Assembly (NCBI RefSeq): GCF_032854445.1
Contig: NC_088295.1
Coordinates: forward strand, 80,692,028 to 80,756,027
Length of the DNA: 64,000 nucleotides
Origin: Liolophura sinensis
Lineage: Eukaryota; Mollusca; Polyplacophora; Chitonida; Chitonidae
Direction: 5' to 3'
Part shown: positions 1-11,705 of the stretch, one piece after another
Layout: every line of letters starts with the position of its first letter
How positions within the stretch are numbered: position 1 is the stretch's first letter
Notes under the pieces: generated by a model
What the model was told of the DNA's origin: nothing
Database searches by the model: none
The model's input: only the letters and a program-made list of their open reading frames with translations
Position numbers and translations under genes: made by a program

Positions 1-2448
1 GATTTTAAGATCACCTTCCAATGGATTAAAACATACATAACTTTTATCCCAGGCTTTTCAAATCCGTTTACAAACTTAAAATTTGTGTTAAAGCTAGGTC
101 TTATGCTGCACGTCTTAATTATATTCAACTGATTTATGCCGCTTGAATTCCGAAACTTACCATCAGCCATTTTCTGAGGTCCTACGTAACAACAGTTTAC
201 GCCTAAAATCGTACCTTTTTAACGGGAGAGCGACTTTAAGGGAGGTAATTGGGTGCAGCACATACAAAATTCGTTTTTAAGAAGGCAATATATATTCCCT
301 AATACTGTATACAAACTTTGGGATATACTCATGTACATGTGCATGTACATGTATATGCTACCGTAACTTTAGTCGTTAATTTTGGATTTTTTCTTGTTCA
401 TTCCATTTCTATGCGTTATGGATTCTCAGCCTGTTCGCACCTTAGAGTTGCATACCTTGTCTACTACCAAAGCTGTACTCTGCATGCACTCTCCGTTTGT
501 GCGTGTTTTGTAAGCAGATCTCGGTTAAATAAATGACATGAACGCTCCGACACCTGGAGTTTAGACCACTGCTACACACCCATGAATATAACATATGTAA
601 ATCTTAATCGGTGCTAAGTGGGACACGACAGACTGTGGAGAAAGTGGGACGTAAAAGTTGCCAAGTTTATTGCCAGGACGAAAACCAACGAATTATCCGA
701 TATGGTGGACAGGAAAACAAGTGTGTTCATTAGCAAATGACAACCTTTAGTTTGTCTGCACCACGAATCTCTGTCTGTGTGAAAATGTATTGTATAACCT
801 CAGCCTTTTGAAAGTGTCTTTAAAGTGAACACGAGAATAAAGGCGTAGTTAAAAGTAAGAGTTGGGAGAGAGGTCGTTTGGTCTAATGGCACCGTTCATT
901 GTCCATCTTGTGACCGCCCGAAAAAACCAGGCCAGTTCTCTGCTGGTTTCCACGTTGATAACTCAGCTTAGTGAATACAATCCGCACTACATCCAGTACC
1001 TCAGAAATTTGTAGTCAGTTCGGAAGTGTGATACAATATTTCATTAAATAAAGAAATTCTATATAAACATGTTGTTATTCTATGACGAAACTAACAGTCT
1101 ATTCCATTTATTTAAGGCATGTTAATAAAGATATTATTTCCTGTTTGCCAATGTCACTTTTCAGTTATGCATAATAATGTATACTGTTTATTAGACTAAT
1201 GAGTGTCATAGCTCAGCAGCATGGCGCTGATTTCTCCGATAGGTGACATTATGTCGATCTCGAGCTAATCGGTATAATTCTTCAGGCAGCCAAGGGCCTG
1301 TTTCAGGTCGTCATGGGTATTCTGGATCCATGAGAGGACAAGCCTTTCTTTTCTAACTTCGTGGAATTGACTTTTGTGGGGCATCGTGTTACACTGTCTG
1401 TTGATTCCTGAAAAGTAGAAAAATAACTTCTGATTTGAACTTGTTTCAAATTAACGAAAAATATTTCAACGAAAGACTGCATAAGAAGTGACAGACTATG
1501 TCCAAAGCTTATTTAGCTGTTTTGTGCATCCAAAAATATTTCACATTGTAGAAATGGGATAGAGACTGATGGATAAAGAGCCCTTAATTCACCTGGTGTG
1601 TTTTGCGTAAAGATGAAGCTAATCTCGTTGCCAATGGTCTGCCGTCTATAGCGCGAGACCGACTCTTTAGACGCAAACCATGTAGACCACCATTTCCTGA
1701 CCGGTTAAATATAGAAATGGTATTTAAAACAAAAAGCTTCCAGCCTGCTAGACGATCGGCCTGTTATTGCATTACTCTGTGTTGATCTTAGGAACTTCAA
1801 ACGGGTCATCGATTGAAATTACACAGCTTGAGTTAAAACTGAAACTAAATACGTGCTGTTTTTTTCTGGCGAGGCTTGTTTGAAGATTTCTGCGACAATT
1901 TGCAGACCTGATATATAGCTTCCTCTTGACATTTCACGGCGTCCAAAATAACTCCAAGGCCACCTTGTTCTCAGCCTTGAGAGTATTTTTGAAACATTAC
2001 GCATTATACGGTTTAGCAAGGCATGTCAACATTGGTCAGGTAACAAGTTTTCCCGTATGACCAAATATTGATCGCTTTACGTTCACCAGTAAGTCTTCAT
2101 GGAAGTTCAAAATAGAAAGTGCAGTCTATTTTTTGTTATTGACGAGGCAATAATAGCGGAATCTTCTCCATTTAGATGACTTAACCAGTAACTGCTTAAC
2201 TGTGAATCTACTTCAGTCTGTGAAGCAGACAAAAATGGAAGTGACACCATGAAGACTGGAAATAAACGCAGGGGGGCCTTAGATGAGAAGTGAACCATGT
2301 GAAGTCAGTACCAAGATAGTACTTGTCTGAAGGTTCAATTTGCGGTGGTATGGACGAGGCATAGACTTGCCAGTCGACACCAAGGTAGTTTTTGAGGGAC
2401 TTAAATGACTGTAACACCTGGCGCCACTAGAATAATATTTTATTTTAT
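1..2448. other. Upstream DNA, no gene seen
   Basis: Only short ORFs. A CATGTACATG-type simple repeat lies near 329-356. Confidence 0.6.
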
Positions 2449-2580
2449 AATAAAACCCTAAATGAGGTAAAATGACCAGAGGTTCGATTTCACCGGTTAC
2501 ATGTGACCATTTACCAGTTATCACACTGTCGTCACTTCTCTGGTTTCATTCTGTGTGCAGTGCGTCCTTAATTGTGTTCT
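2449..2580 (+). repeat. Dispersed repeat family C, copy 1 (partial)
   Basis: Shares AATAAAACCCTAAATGAGG, GATTTCACCGGTTACATG, CAGTTATCACACTGTCGTC and CTCTGGTTTCATTCTGTGTG with the copies at 2681, 11510 and 13486. No coding potential or tRNA box was seen. Confidence 0.6.
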
Positions 2581-2680
2581 ACATAATATTCCTGAATAAA
2601 CCAGGATTATGTAGTATACTGTGGAATCCCTTGGTACCTTTGAATAGTTAAATGTGATGGCAACACAGCATCGTGTGTAA

Positions 2681-2940
2681 TTCTTGACCGGTCACATCTA
2701 ATAAATTGCAGCGAACATCAGTCACTGCATTTGGTTACCTAATTCCGCGTTAGTAATGGTGCAAGGGGGCGTATGAATTGCTACTATTTGAACACTCAAG
2801 TGAACAGTTAGAAGAAAACCCTAACTGATGGAAACAGGAAGAGGTCGGATTTCACCGGTTACATGTCCGTGTGCCCACTTTGCCAACTATCACCCTGCGG
2901 AGCTGCTCTGGTTTTGCTCTCCCTGCTGCATGTATATAGT
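2681..2940 (+). repeat. Dispersed repeat family C, copy 2
   Basis: The longest copy: TTGACCGGTCACATCTAATA, TGCATTTGGTTACCTAATTC, TGAATTGCTACTATTTGAAC, AGTGAACAGTTAGAAGAAAA, GGATTTCACCGGTTACATG and GCTGCTCTGGTTTTGCTCTC. It lies about 100 nt after copy 1 in the same orientation. Confidence 0.65.
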
Positions 2941-5544
2941 CGTTTATATTAGACCATTTGCTTGGGAAGTTGTTTAGAAAACCTTTAATGTAAATGATTG
3001 TATGAGCAGACCATTTACTGTAATAGAAAGAGCGTGTTCGCACATATGATAAAGGGACGAATATGGAGAAGCTAGGCATTCGGTTGTTAACACGCGCTCT
3101 CCGAAAAGTTCGTGGTCATCAGTTAGTTTCTCAATAGGCGACTAAAAACCTAGAAAAATAGATGTTCCGTTTTCACTAGAATGTTTATTTATATAATATA
3201 ACGTGTGGAAAGGAAGTTGAATATCTTCTTCGGCGGACTGGTTAACCACAGAGTGTCACCGTGAAGGACTGAGTGATGACAAAAAATCAGACACCTTCCA
3301 GCGACCTGGATAGCTTATGTATAAAAGTGTTATGGGATCTGTTCACAGATTCACCCTTCTTTGATTGGAGAGTGAAGTTACACAGTCTCGTTGTCATAAA
3401 GGCCTAGTCTTCTGGCAAGTTTCTTTTGTTCGCGCGATCCGAATCCGTAGAAATGGTGGTGGCATTTAATGTAAGATACTATTGTCTCCGATACACATTT
3501 TCCCCACTCGGACGTGTCTAAAACCGTAGCCATTAGTTCTATTTGCGATTGTATATGCGTCCATATAGCGAACTTCCCGTTAAGGATAAGGTATTGTATA
3601 ATTGACAAAATGTACCGATATGAGCCAAGGTTTAGTAACTTTGTCCGATAGCCTTCGGCTGTGTAACCTTTCCTTTGAAAACTGTGTCGCGGAAACCTTA
3701 AGGCAGATGTTTTGTGTCCACCTTGACACTTTATTGCGACCTTTATCTGACAGTCTTTTTATCACCCTTTTGAATTGTGTTTTGAGCTCCCGAGGCATTT
3801 GCCTAGCCTATATCATACGACCTGACATATAACAAGCAGGTTTTATCACGGGTTCGATATCACGATTGGTTCGCAGACAGAAGCTTCCGGTTTAATCAGA
3901 GAATACTTTAAAATAAATGCTCTCTTCACAGATAATAAACGCCATCTTTTGGAATAGGGCAACGGCAGGTGAAAAGATGAAATGTATTTGAGAAGATATT
4001 AAAACAGGAGATTCCAAATAACCACAAGCCTGATACAACCTTTTCCTGCACGTTTCCTCCTGTAAACTCTCCAGGTAACATTAAACCCAGCCACTTACCA
4101 CTGTTTAGGCCATACTTAGGGCTATACTAAATGCCACCAAGAGGAATGGAAAAGAAAGAATGTAAAGACAAAGTTTTTTGCAATAGATGAAAACCGACTT
4201 CGAAATAAATTCGTGGTTTCCATATGCGGTTTGCCTGAATGTGTATATTTCTAGTATTTCTTGAAAGTGTCACATTTAGCCATTACCGCCTCTTACAGCA
4301 GATGTACGAAATACTACACTGTGCCGCTTTGGAGTTGACATTGCTCTGCCTTCGCTCTTAGTAGGACCTTGCATCTCTGATATTAATGTGAAAAAAAAAA
4401 ATCCGAACATATACTTTAACAGCAGTTATCAACTTGAAACCACGTGGCCGTAATTTTGGATTACGTAATAATTGATACTTTCTTGTAAGTGCAAAGACAA
4501 ATAAAATACTGGAGTCTTAGAGACAAACATTTGGTTTTCATTTACTACGTCATCCATAATATTACGTTTCATTTAATCCGCTTTTCACTCGAGGGTGAAT
4601 GATGTAGAAGTGACAGACATATTAAGGATAGCTCTCCTGTCTTATTTTGGAAATACAGCTTGCTCTTTACTGGATATATCACTAAGAAGCGATATTGATC
4701 ACGTCCTTCGTATACGTATAAGTTTCAGGACGACGACGAACAATTGCTTGGGCGAAACAGCTCTCTGAGATAGATGTTATTTTACAGGTGGTCAGCAAAT
4801 GGCTCTGACTGGAAGGTCGAAACAGTTCACACCGCCACGCCATTCTGTCTCCTATGATTATCGAGTAATCTCGCAGGAACCTGTTTACTGGTTTGTCTCC
4901 GACTTAAAGTTGACTATCCCTCTAGAATGAGTACTGAAATCACATAGTAACCCGAACTAGGTTGATTACCCGTGGCCAAAGTAATGGCAGGCCTGATTTC
5001 ATGTGGAGTGACACTCGTGACCAGTGCCTCTCTTCCGGTGCTCGGAAGGATTGTACTATGTTGGTGTCTATCTTGAGAAGATTGCCTAGGTATTTTTGGT
5101 GATAGGCAACATCAAGCCCAACAACATATATACAAGAAGACAGCTTGTGGTTCCTAACCCGCAAAAATTATGACAAAAATTCGCATGAAGTACAGGGAAA
5201 GAAATGAACGATGAAAGAAAAAATACTAAAGCGTTAACATTACAAGCAACGTCTGCACCCCATCAATCAAACGCGATTTCTGACTCTTCACAACGACTCG
5301 TTATATGTCGAATATGGCCATGTTGTGGAGAACCCAGCACGAGTTGGCATTGTACTACTGCTGGCAATCTAATTCAGAACAAAATTTACTTTCACACCGA
5401 CACAGTCATTGATCACAGTGTTAAAATATAGTCGGAACTAATTTAACAGGTAATAAATCACCTGGAAAAGTAAAACAGTTAAGAATGTGAAAAAGGGGTT
5501 GAATGAAACAATGAAGCCAATTACTATTTAGAAACGAAGCAAGC
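2941..5544. other. Upstream DNA, no gene seen
   Basis: Short ORFs on both strands (for example 76 codons at 3602) without recognisable features; a short A-run near 4391. Confidence 0.6.
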
Positions 5545-5660
5545 AAGTATACATTGTATACATTGTATACAAGTATACATTGTATACATTGTATACAAGT
5601 ATACATTGTATACATTGTATACAAGTATACATTGTATACATTGTATACAAGTATACATTG
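5545..5660. repeat. 26-bp tandem repeat of GTATAC palindromes
   Basis: Four full units (AAGTATACATTGTATAC plus ATTGTATAC) and a partial one. The 9-bp subunit ATTGTATAC is itself repeated, and GTATAC is a palindrome, so the tract can form cruciforms. Confidence 0.92.
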
Positions 5661-7209
5661 GTACATGTACACGTTCGTAACAGTTCATTATAAAATCCAG
5701 CTTTTGAATTTTATTTCTTAGTTCTACTTGTTCTACATGAGAAACTTTAGAATGTGGAGCTATTTAAACCTTAGTAATCGAGCACACTGTCAGTGACTTC
5801 TGCTGTATTTCGTTTGACAGGAACTATTACCAATTCTATTCTGTCCCGGCTATGCATAATGATACAAGTCGAGTATGAACTATCATAAGCTGTGATAATA
5901 GGCAGGTAATGGCGAGGTGGATCTATATAGTCTGTGCAGAAATCGCTCGTATATCCCGTATGTTCATCTGCACTCTATTCAGACGTCTGCCTGTGGGGCG
6001 CATGGCTTGATTCGCCTTGTCAGGATGTTTTATTCATCGGTTCTGTAATTGAGGATTAACCGAGTTCCTGGTTATGTGTTTGGGTAAACGTTTCACCAGC
6101 CCATCCATTTTGACACCGACTTGGGGAATGGTCACATGTAGACATTCTTAACACCTATACAATGGGCTCGTTAACCAAACCGTCCAAGTGGTGAGACGAC
6201 TGACTTACAACTGACAGAGCCGAGGTGCTATCCTCACTGTGACTCAGCCATAAAAGGCTTTAGAAAAGTTTCCGAATATCAGATATTTAGACGCATGCAT
6301 GGAGTAGTTAAGAACCAGGTAGAGTCTGACAACGTCTCATAGGAGAAGAATTCAGCGCCATTTGTTTGAACTAACGCCAGGAATGCCCTAACAACTCAGC
6401 GCTGTAACATACTGAGGTCAATGACCGTTTAGAAAGTGTGCTTTTCTTCCATAGATTTCCAATGTGTTTACCGTCTCGTCACTAGAATAACACACCGTTT
6501 GTAGGCCTACATATACCACTCGAATTTTTTTTAAACTTGATTATCTTAGGAAACCATGCCAGTAAACACATTTATCTCTAATCCCGGCGCGCCAGTGCAA
6601 TACGTGTGTATTAATCAAGATTCACAGATTGTATATCATTGTGGTTTTGATTCTTTATAATGGTTGACGTCAATGTAGTAGAGCTGATCTGATACATGCA
6701 GTAGGCAAGAGGATATGCATTAATAAATCAGTGTAAGTATTAATCTTATTTTCCAAATTTTATTACCGTAATATAAGAGCGCACTCCAGTATCCTACGAT
6801 ATGAAGAAAGTTTATCCATGTAGGGCATAGAAACAATTAGATTTTTTATATATATATATAGCATGCGACATTTGAACAGTGGAGTTTGCATGCATGGCAG
6901 TATATAACGGTTATTAATAACTGTCTGCAGAGAGCCTTAAGATTTCCTCCCAAGACAAGGAACGACTGAAGTAGCCTCACTTATCAAGTCTGCCATTTCC
7001 CTTTGTGATAAAGCTGCAGCTGAGATCCGATAGATCTGCTGAAGAATAAGCTGATAAATATATTGCTATTTCTAGATCGATAGAGAACGGTATACGTCAT
7101 CAGATTAAACCTTTTAGAATGAATAGATCACGTTTTCCAATATTTGAGGAGAAAAAAATAATATCCCAAAAGCCTGAAGTCTAATGACGTTCTGTTGTTT
7201 GCTACTGTA
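5661..7209. other. Upstream DNA, no gene seen
   Basis: Contains a short (TA)n tract near 6847-6860 and a TGACGTCA octamer near 6665. Nothing else is supported. Confidence 0.6.
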
Positions 7210-7635
7210 TACCATTAGTGTGTCAGTGAGTGGATGAGAAGCGCAAATATCGAACTCATACAGATCGGTCGTTTGATGAATTGTCTCTTCCTCGTGGAGA
7301 TTGACAGGTGCTTTGAAGTTGGCGACGTCACTCGAAAAAGAACCCGCGTCAATCTTATTATGGAATTTCTACCTAGACATAAAATAACCTTTATCAATGG
7401 GCTGCTCATTATTAAAGGTTAAAATCATTTATTCAAGCGTTACTGTCAACTCATAACGGCGTCGACTCAGATTTAAGATATGTTTCTTTATCCGTTGATT
7501 ACTGAAGCTTGTTGGTTGTCTTGATGATTTTTTATTTATTTGAATGGTGTTCTCCCAAATATGTTCCATTTCATATAAACGCTTATGTTCATATTCCTCA
7601 ACTTCATTTACAACTTCGAATGCCTTCTTAAACAA
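7210..7635 (-). pseudogene. Coding-like stretch with two in-frame stops, unknown
   Basis: One minus-strand frame reads 67 codons with protein-like composition (EVVNEVEEYEHKRLYEMEHI), a stop, MILTFNNEQPIDKGYF, a second stop, then NLHEEETIHQTTDLYEFD. The charged, low-stop frame suggests a decayed gene or exon. No family was recognised, and chance is not excluded. Confidence 0.2.
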
Positions 7636-7647
7636 TACAGTATTTGT

Positions 7648-7840
7648 TTATTTTATTTGACTGGCGTTTTACACCATACTCAAGAATATTTCACATATAC
7701 ATCGGCGGCCAGCATTATGGTGGGAGGAAACAAGTCAGAACCCGCGGGAAACCCACGACCATCCGCAGGTTGCAGGCAGACCTTCCCAGGCTCGACCGGA
7801 GAGGAAGCCAGCATGAGCCGGACTTGTACTCACATCAAAC
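7648..7840 (-). mobile_element. SINE-A copy, head missing
   Basis: Reverse-oriented SINE-A: tail side TATTTTATTTGACTGGCG, then ATTTCACATATACATCGG, GGGAAACCCACGACCATCCG and GAGAGGAAGCCAGCATGAGC. The tRNA-like head is absent, so it is 5'-truncated or eroded. Confidence 0.8.
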
Positions 7841-8041
7841 TAAACTAAACCGAGAGGGAATATAACTTCTGATATTCGCCTCAGCGCACTACTTAGCGAG
7901 CTGACCATAATAGCCCTAATCGATGCCCACCTTTGACTGTTTACCGAAGTGCAATCCACCCGCTAGGTCCGTGATGTGCCAGTGCTCGGACCATATGTCG
8001 CCGGAGCCAATATGTATTCAGGAAAAGAAAGCCGTTCGACT

Positions 8042-8054
8042 CCCCCCCCCCCCC
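8042..8054. repeat. 13-C homopolymer
   Basis: A run of 13 C. A 16-C run is at 11542-11557, inside family C copy 3. Confidence 0.9.
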
Positions 8055-8850
8055 GCTCCTCACTAAAGAAAGGATATTTTTTTACATCAGCTATGGCGGA
8101 CGGAAACTGTGATCTTTCCGAGCCTGATTATCTTGTGGACAAACGTTTTTCGATTGAGTAGTGATAAAGTGAAGGGATATATTTACTTAGCGGAGACATC
8201 GATATATTGATAATACAGCCTAAGTAAATTAAGATTTAGGCCGAAGAGTATGAAGTAACAGCTGCAGTTATAAACATAATCATCTCAGATATAGAATATA
8301 TATAGACAATAGGAGAGATTGTAGAAATACGAGCATTCAGGAAGCATTGACATGCGTTATTAGTGTTTCGAGCACAAAAGCAAGTTTATTTACACATTAC
8401 GATTCGATGTGCATTTTTTGTGACTGTTAATGGAAATGTTCAAATGGTAATATTTTTACTCATTTTTGGTGAGATGAAAATCTCTAATGAGAAGTAGTTA
8501 ACCTCTAAATAGCTGAATGTAATAAAACTGTGCCCAGTTTTTATTTTTTTATATTGGTCAACATCACGTGCTGTTTACACATCGTTCAGATTTTCCCGAA
8601 AACTTTTCCGAAAGTGGTGTACGTCTTGTTTAATTTCATTTATTTTAAACACTCTGAACAAAGCAAGAAAGGCGACAAAATGTCATTGGATACGCATGCT
8701 CAGAAACGGTATTAATAATGTCTACATAGCCTATGGTCTCTACAACAATAAGTTTCATTTTCTTTCGCGATTTTTTCTTAAGACAAGACTCCAAAACCAT
8801 AAAAACAAGCAAAGGTTGGATGTCTCCTGGGGTCACCATGTTGTGAACCA

Positions 8851-8898
8851 GAATTTTCTTGAGTATGGCGTTAAACACCAATCAAATCAAATCAAATC
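8851..8898 (+). repeat. Isolated SINE-A-type 3' tail
   Basis: TTCTTGAGTATGGCGTTAAA followed by CACC and (AATCA)n-like repeats. The upstream sequence does not match the SINE-A body. This could be a 5'-truncated SINE or the 3' end of the LINE that mobilises it. Confidence 0.55.
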
Positions 8899-8947
8899 TG
8901 TTACCGCTTAAGAGAACTTCAGGGAATCAGTGTGTCATCAGCCCTTA

Positions 8948-9150
8948 TATTTATTTGTTTGATTGATGTTTTACGCCGTATTCAATAATATTTCACTTAT
9001 ACGACGGCGGCCGGCATTATGGTGGGAGGAAACCGGGCACATCCCAGGGGAAACCCACGACCATCCGCAGATTGGTCGCATTGGTGAGAAACTCCTGGGT
9101 AATTACGCTGCGCTAACGCGATAACCAACTGAGCCATGGAGGCCCTCCGG
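8948..9150 (-). mobile_element. SINE-A copy with internal deletion
   Basis: Tail side TTTATTTGTTTGATTGATG, the conserved GTGGGAGGAAACCGGGCAC and AAACCCACGACCATCCGCAG, then a jump straight to the head ATTGGTGAGAAACTCCTGGG, and CAACTGAGCCATGGAGGCCC at the 5' end. The central part of the body is missing. Confidence 0.85.
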
Positions 9151-9481
9151 CCCAAATAATACCACAACATAAACAATTCACCCGGATGGAGCTCCATTTG
9201 ACCAAATGATAAGATCTTTAACTGGTAAGTATTCGAAAGTTATAAATCTTTTGAATGTCTCTTGACGAAGTCCAATATTGGTTGTTAATAACAAGCATTG
9301 TGGACCAACATTACATGTCAGCAAGTACCTTGGTACCCGTCCTGTTGTTTTCAAATGCCGAAATCACACAGTGGTGTCAACATATACTGTAATCCCACAG
9401 TACTGTCATCAAGCACTGTGATCACAAATTGCTATCAAAGGTAATGGAGTGACCTTGCTCTCAGTGAATATACTATCATCC

Positions 9482-9701
9482 CACATAGCTGTCAACAAGC
9501 CTTCTGGGCCCACGTGGCTGTGAACAATTATTCTGGTCCCACGTGGCTGTCAACAAGTATTCTTGTCCCACATGGCTGGCAACAAGTATTCTGGTCCCAC
9601 GTTGCTGTCAACAAATATTCTGTTCCCACATAGCTGTCAACAACTATCCTGGTCCCAAAAGGTTGTCAACAAGTATTCTGGTCCCACATTGTTGTCAGCA
9701 G
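9482..9701. repeat. 29-bp minisatellite, about 7-8 copies
   Basis: Units such as CACGTGGCTGTCAACAAGTA plus TTCTGGTCC at a 29-bp spacing. Weaker related units (TGTCAACAAGTACTGTGTTC) extend from about 9365 to 9830. Confidence 0.85.
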
Positions 9702-10414
9702 GCATAGGCCTACATTGATCACACAGTGAGGCAACAATGTACTGTATTAGTCACAATATGATCAGGCATTGCTGTCAACGAGTACTGTGTTCTGACAGTT
9801 TTGTTAAAAAAAATACTGTCCGCCATTGTGTTAACCCTTCGGTTTAACTGAATATTGTGAAACAATTTTAATAAAACTTTCTGCTGTCAAATGAAACCGG
9901 AACTGTGTATTATATTCAGATTTCAAGGATTATAGTCATAGCTTACTGGACCTACATGTATCTTAAATACGAATATTTGAAAATTGATGATCCTTGAAAT
10001 AAAGCGTTTTGTGGTTATAGAATATACAGTTAGCGTGACGTTCGCCTGAAGGAGTGATACTAAATCAATAAGTGCATCGGTGACTAACGATCAACTGAAC
10101 ACTGAAGGTCGGTCAGAAGAGTAAATCCATACAGCTTCCTGTTGATGAATATCTCTGTCAAATGAAATCAGTAACCAGCCCTAACAAAATCCTATTTGAC
10201 TTCAGTTCCACGGAACACAAGGATCCGGTCAAACTTATCCTTGTCGGATTTACTTTTGATCGCATAAATCACAATAGAGTCGTCTTGATCAGTGTGAGAG
10301 GGGCGTGGCTCCTGTCATTGATTGGTGGTGGGATACGACCGTGTTGTGATGAAACTGTAATAGCTCAGGTAAGACAGCCGCTGTCCGTAGGTACGTGTTT
10401 AACGTTCGGAGCGA

Positions 10415-10439
10415 GGGGAGGAGGGAGGGGGAGGGGGGA
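10415..10439 (+). other. G-quadruplex-type purine tract
   Basis: GGGGAGGAGGGAGGGGGAGG followed by GGGG gives four G-runs of at least three with one- to three-base loops, a strong G4 motif on the plus strand. It sits in a 126-codon ORF (10162-10542) that matches nothing I recognise. Confidence 0.6.
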
Positions 10440-11025
10440 GCAGATGGTTAGTAGGATCACTGTGATCGATCGACTAAACCACCGTCTGTCCAGGACCTAC
10501 CCTCAGTCATCAATCTCACCAGTAAGTGGTAATACTCCCTGATAACGAGTATGTATTGTGTTACCAAATACCCCACAAATCACCACCGTCATCTCTACCC
10601 GTCTTCTCGGCACAGGTCACGAGTTTCTGGACATAGCAAATTGGAAAATTCACTTTGAGGTCGGTTATGACCGGGGTATAAGCATTCATGATTAATATGC
10701 TTATAGCTTAGACTGCTTGATCATGGGTAACGATGGATCTCTGCTGTGCTGGTTGTTATCTAGACGAAACATTCCATCAGTTTTCAACGATACTTATTTC
10801 GCTGCATTCATTTGCCACAATCAGAAAGAAAAACATTGTTGTAGCGTGTTGCGAAATCATCAAGTCCATTTTCATTAACAGCCTGCCTTTAAATCTGCAT
10901 CAAACTTATCAAACACAAGTAAAATTTCTAACGTTATCCTTTAAGTGGATTACTTATTTGGAAAAACAAATTTGTAGATTTTTTTTTATTGATGAAAGGT
11001 CTATAACATGTGACATAGTAATTTA

Positions 11026-11245
11026 GTTATTTTTTTGAATGATGTTTTACTTCGAATTCAAAAATATTTCACTTATACGACGGCGACCATCATTATTGTT
11101 GGGGGAAATATTGCAGGATCTGGGGGAAACCCACGACCATGTAGAGATTGTTGGTAACCTTCAACCGGAGAGGAAGCAAGCATGGTCTGGTCTTGGGTAA
11201 TTGTGGCGTGCTTGCACGCTAACCACCTCGGCCATGGAGGCCCCA
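11026..11245 (-). mobile_element. SINE-A copy, diverged, TGGCCGAG head
   Basis: Diverged copy from the T-rich tail (ATTTTTTTGAATGATG) to CCTCGGCCATGGAGGCCCC. On its own strand the head reads TGGCCGAGGTGGTTAG, the Ser/Leu tRNA-like A-box variant, unlike the TGGCTCAGTCGG head at 25509. Confidence 0.8.
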
Positions 11246-11509
11246 AATGTCATGACAAATTATGACAAGGCAAACTAACGTAAACGTCAGACTGGTGGTG
11301 AGATCTATCCGTTCTAGTTAAACGCGATGACAGAAAAGCACACCTTTATAACTTGCAGAATGAAGAAGCTTGAAAATGAATTAAAACTAGTTCTCTAATC
11401 AGTCAAAAACATGATTTTTTAGCCGCAGTTGCTGAACACAGTCATCTTTGGCTATATTGAACTGACTTCTGGAAATCCTTTTTTATCTTATTGTAACTTT
11501 TCTGAAGCT

Positions 11510-11705
11510 TTCAGACCAGTAACGTTGAATAAATTGCAGGACCCCCCCCCCCCCCCCATTTCTTGTTTAAACTATGAGTCAAGCGGGCGTGTAATTTGCC
11601 ACTGTTTCATCATTTAAGTGAACAGTTATAGAATAAAATTATAACTCTGTCACAATGTCGTTGTTGCTCTGGTTTTACTCTCTGTACTGTATGTCTTATA
11701 TGTCT
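11510..11705 (+). repeat. Dispersed repeat family C, copy 3
   Basis: GACCAGTAACGTTGAATAAA then TTGCAGG, a 16-C run, GTAATTTGCCACTGTTTCAT, AAGTGAACAGTTATAGAATA and TTGCTCTGGTTTTACTCTC. The central part is shortened compared with copy 2. Confidence 0.55.

Noticed and set aside
10162-10542. 126-codon ORF
   Set aside because: Includes the G-rich tract and low-complexity RGGGRGRGE; no homology recognised and no splice context.
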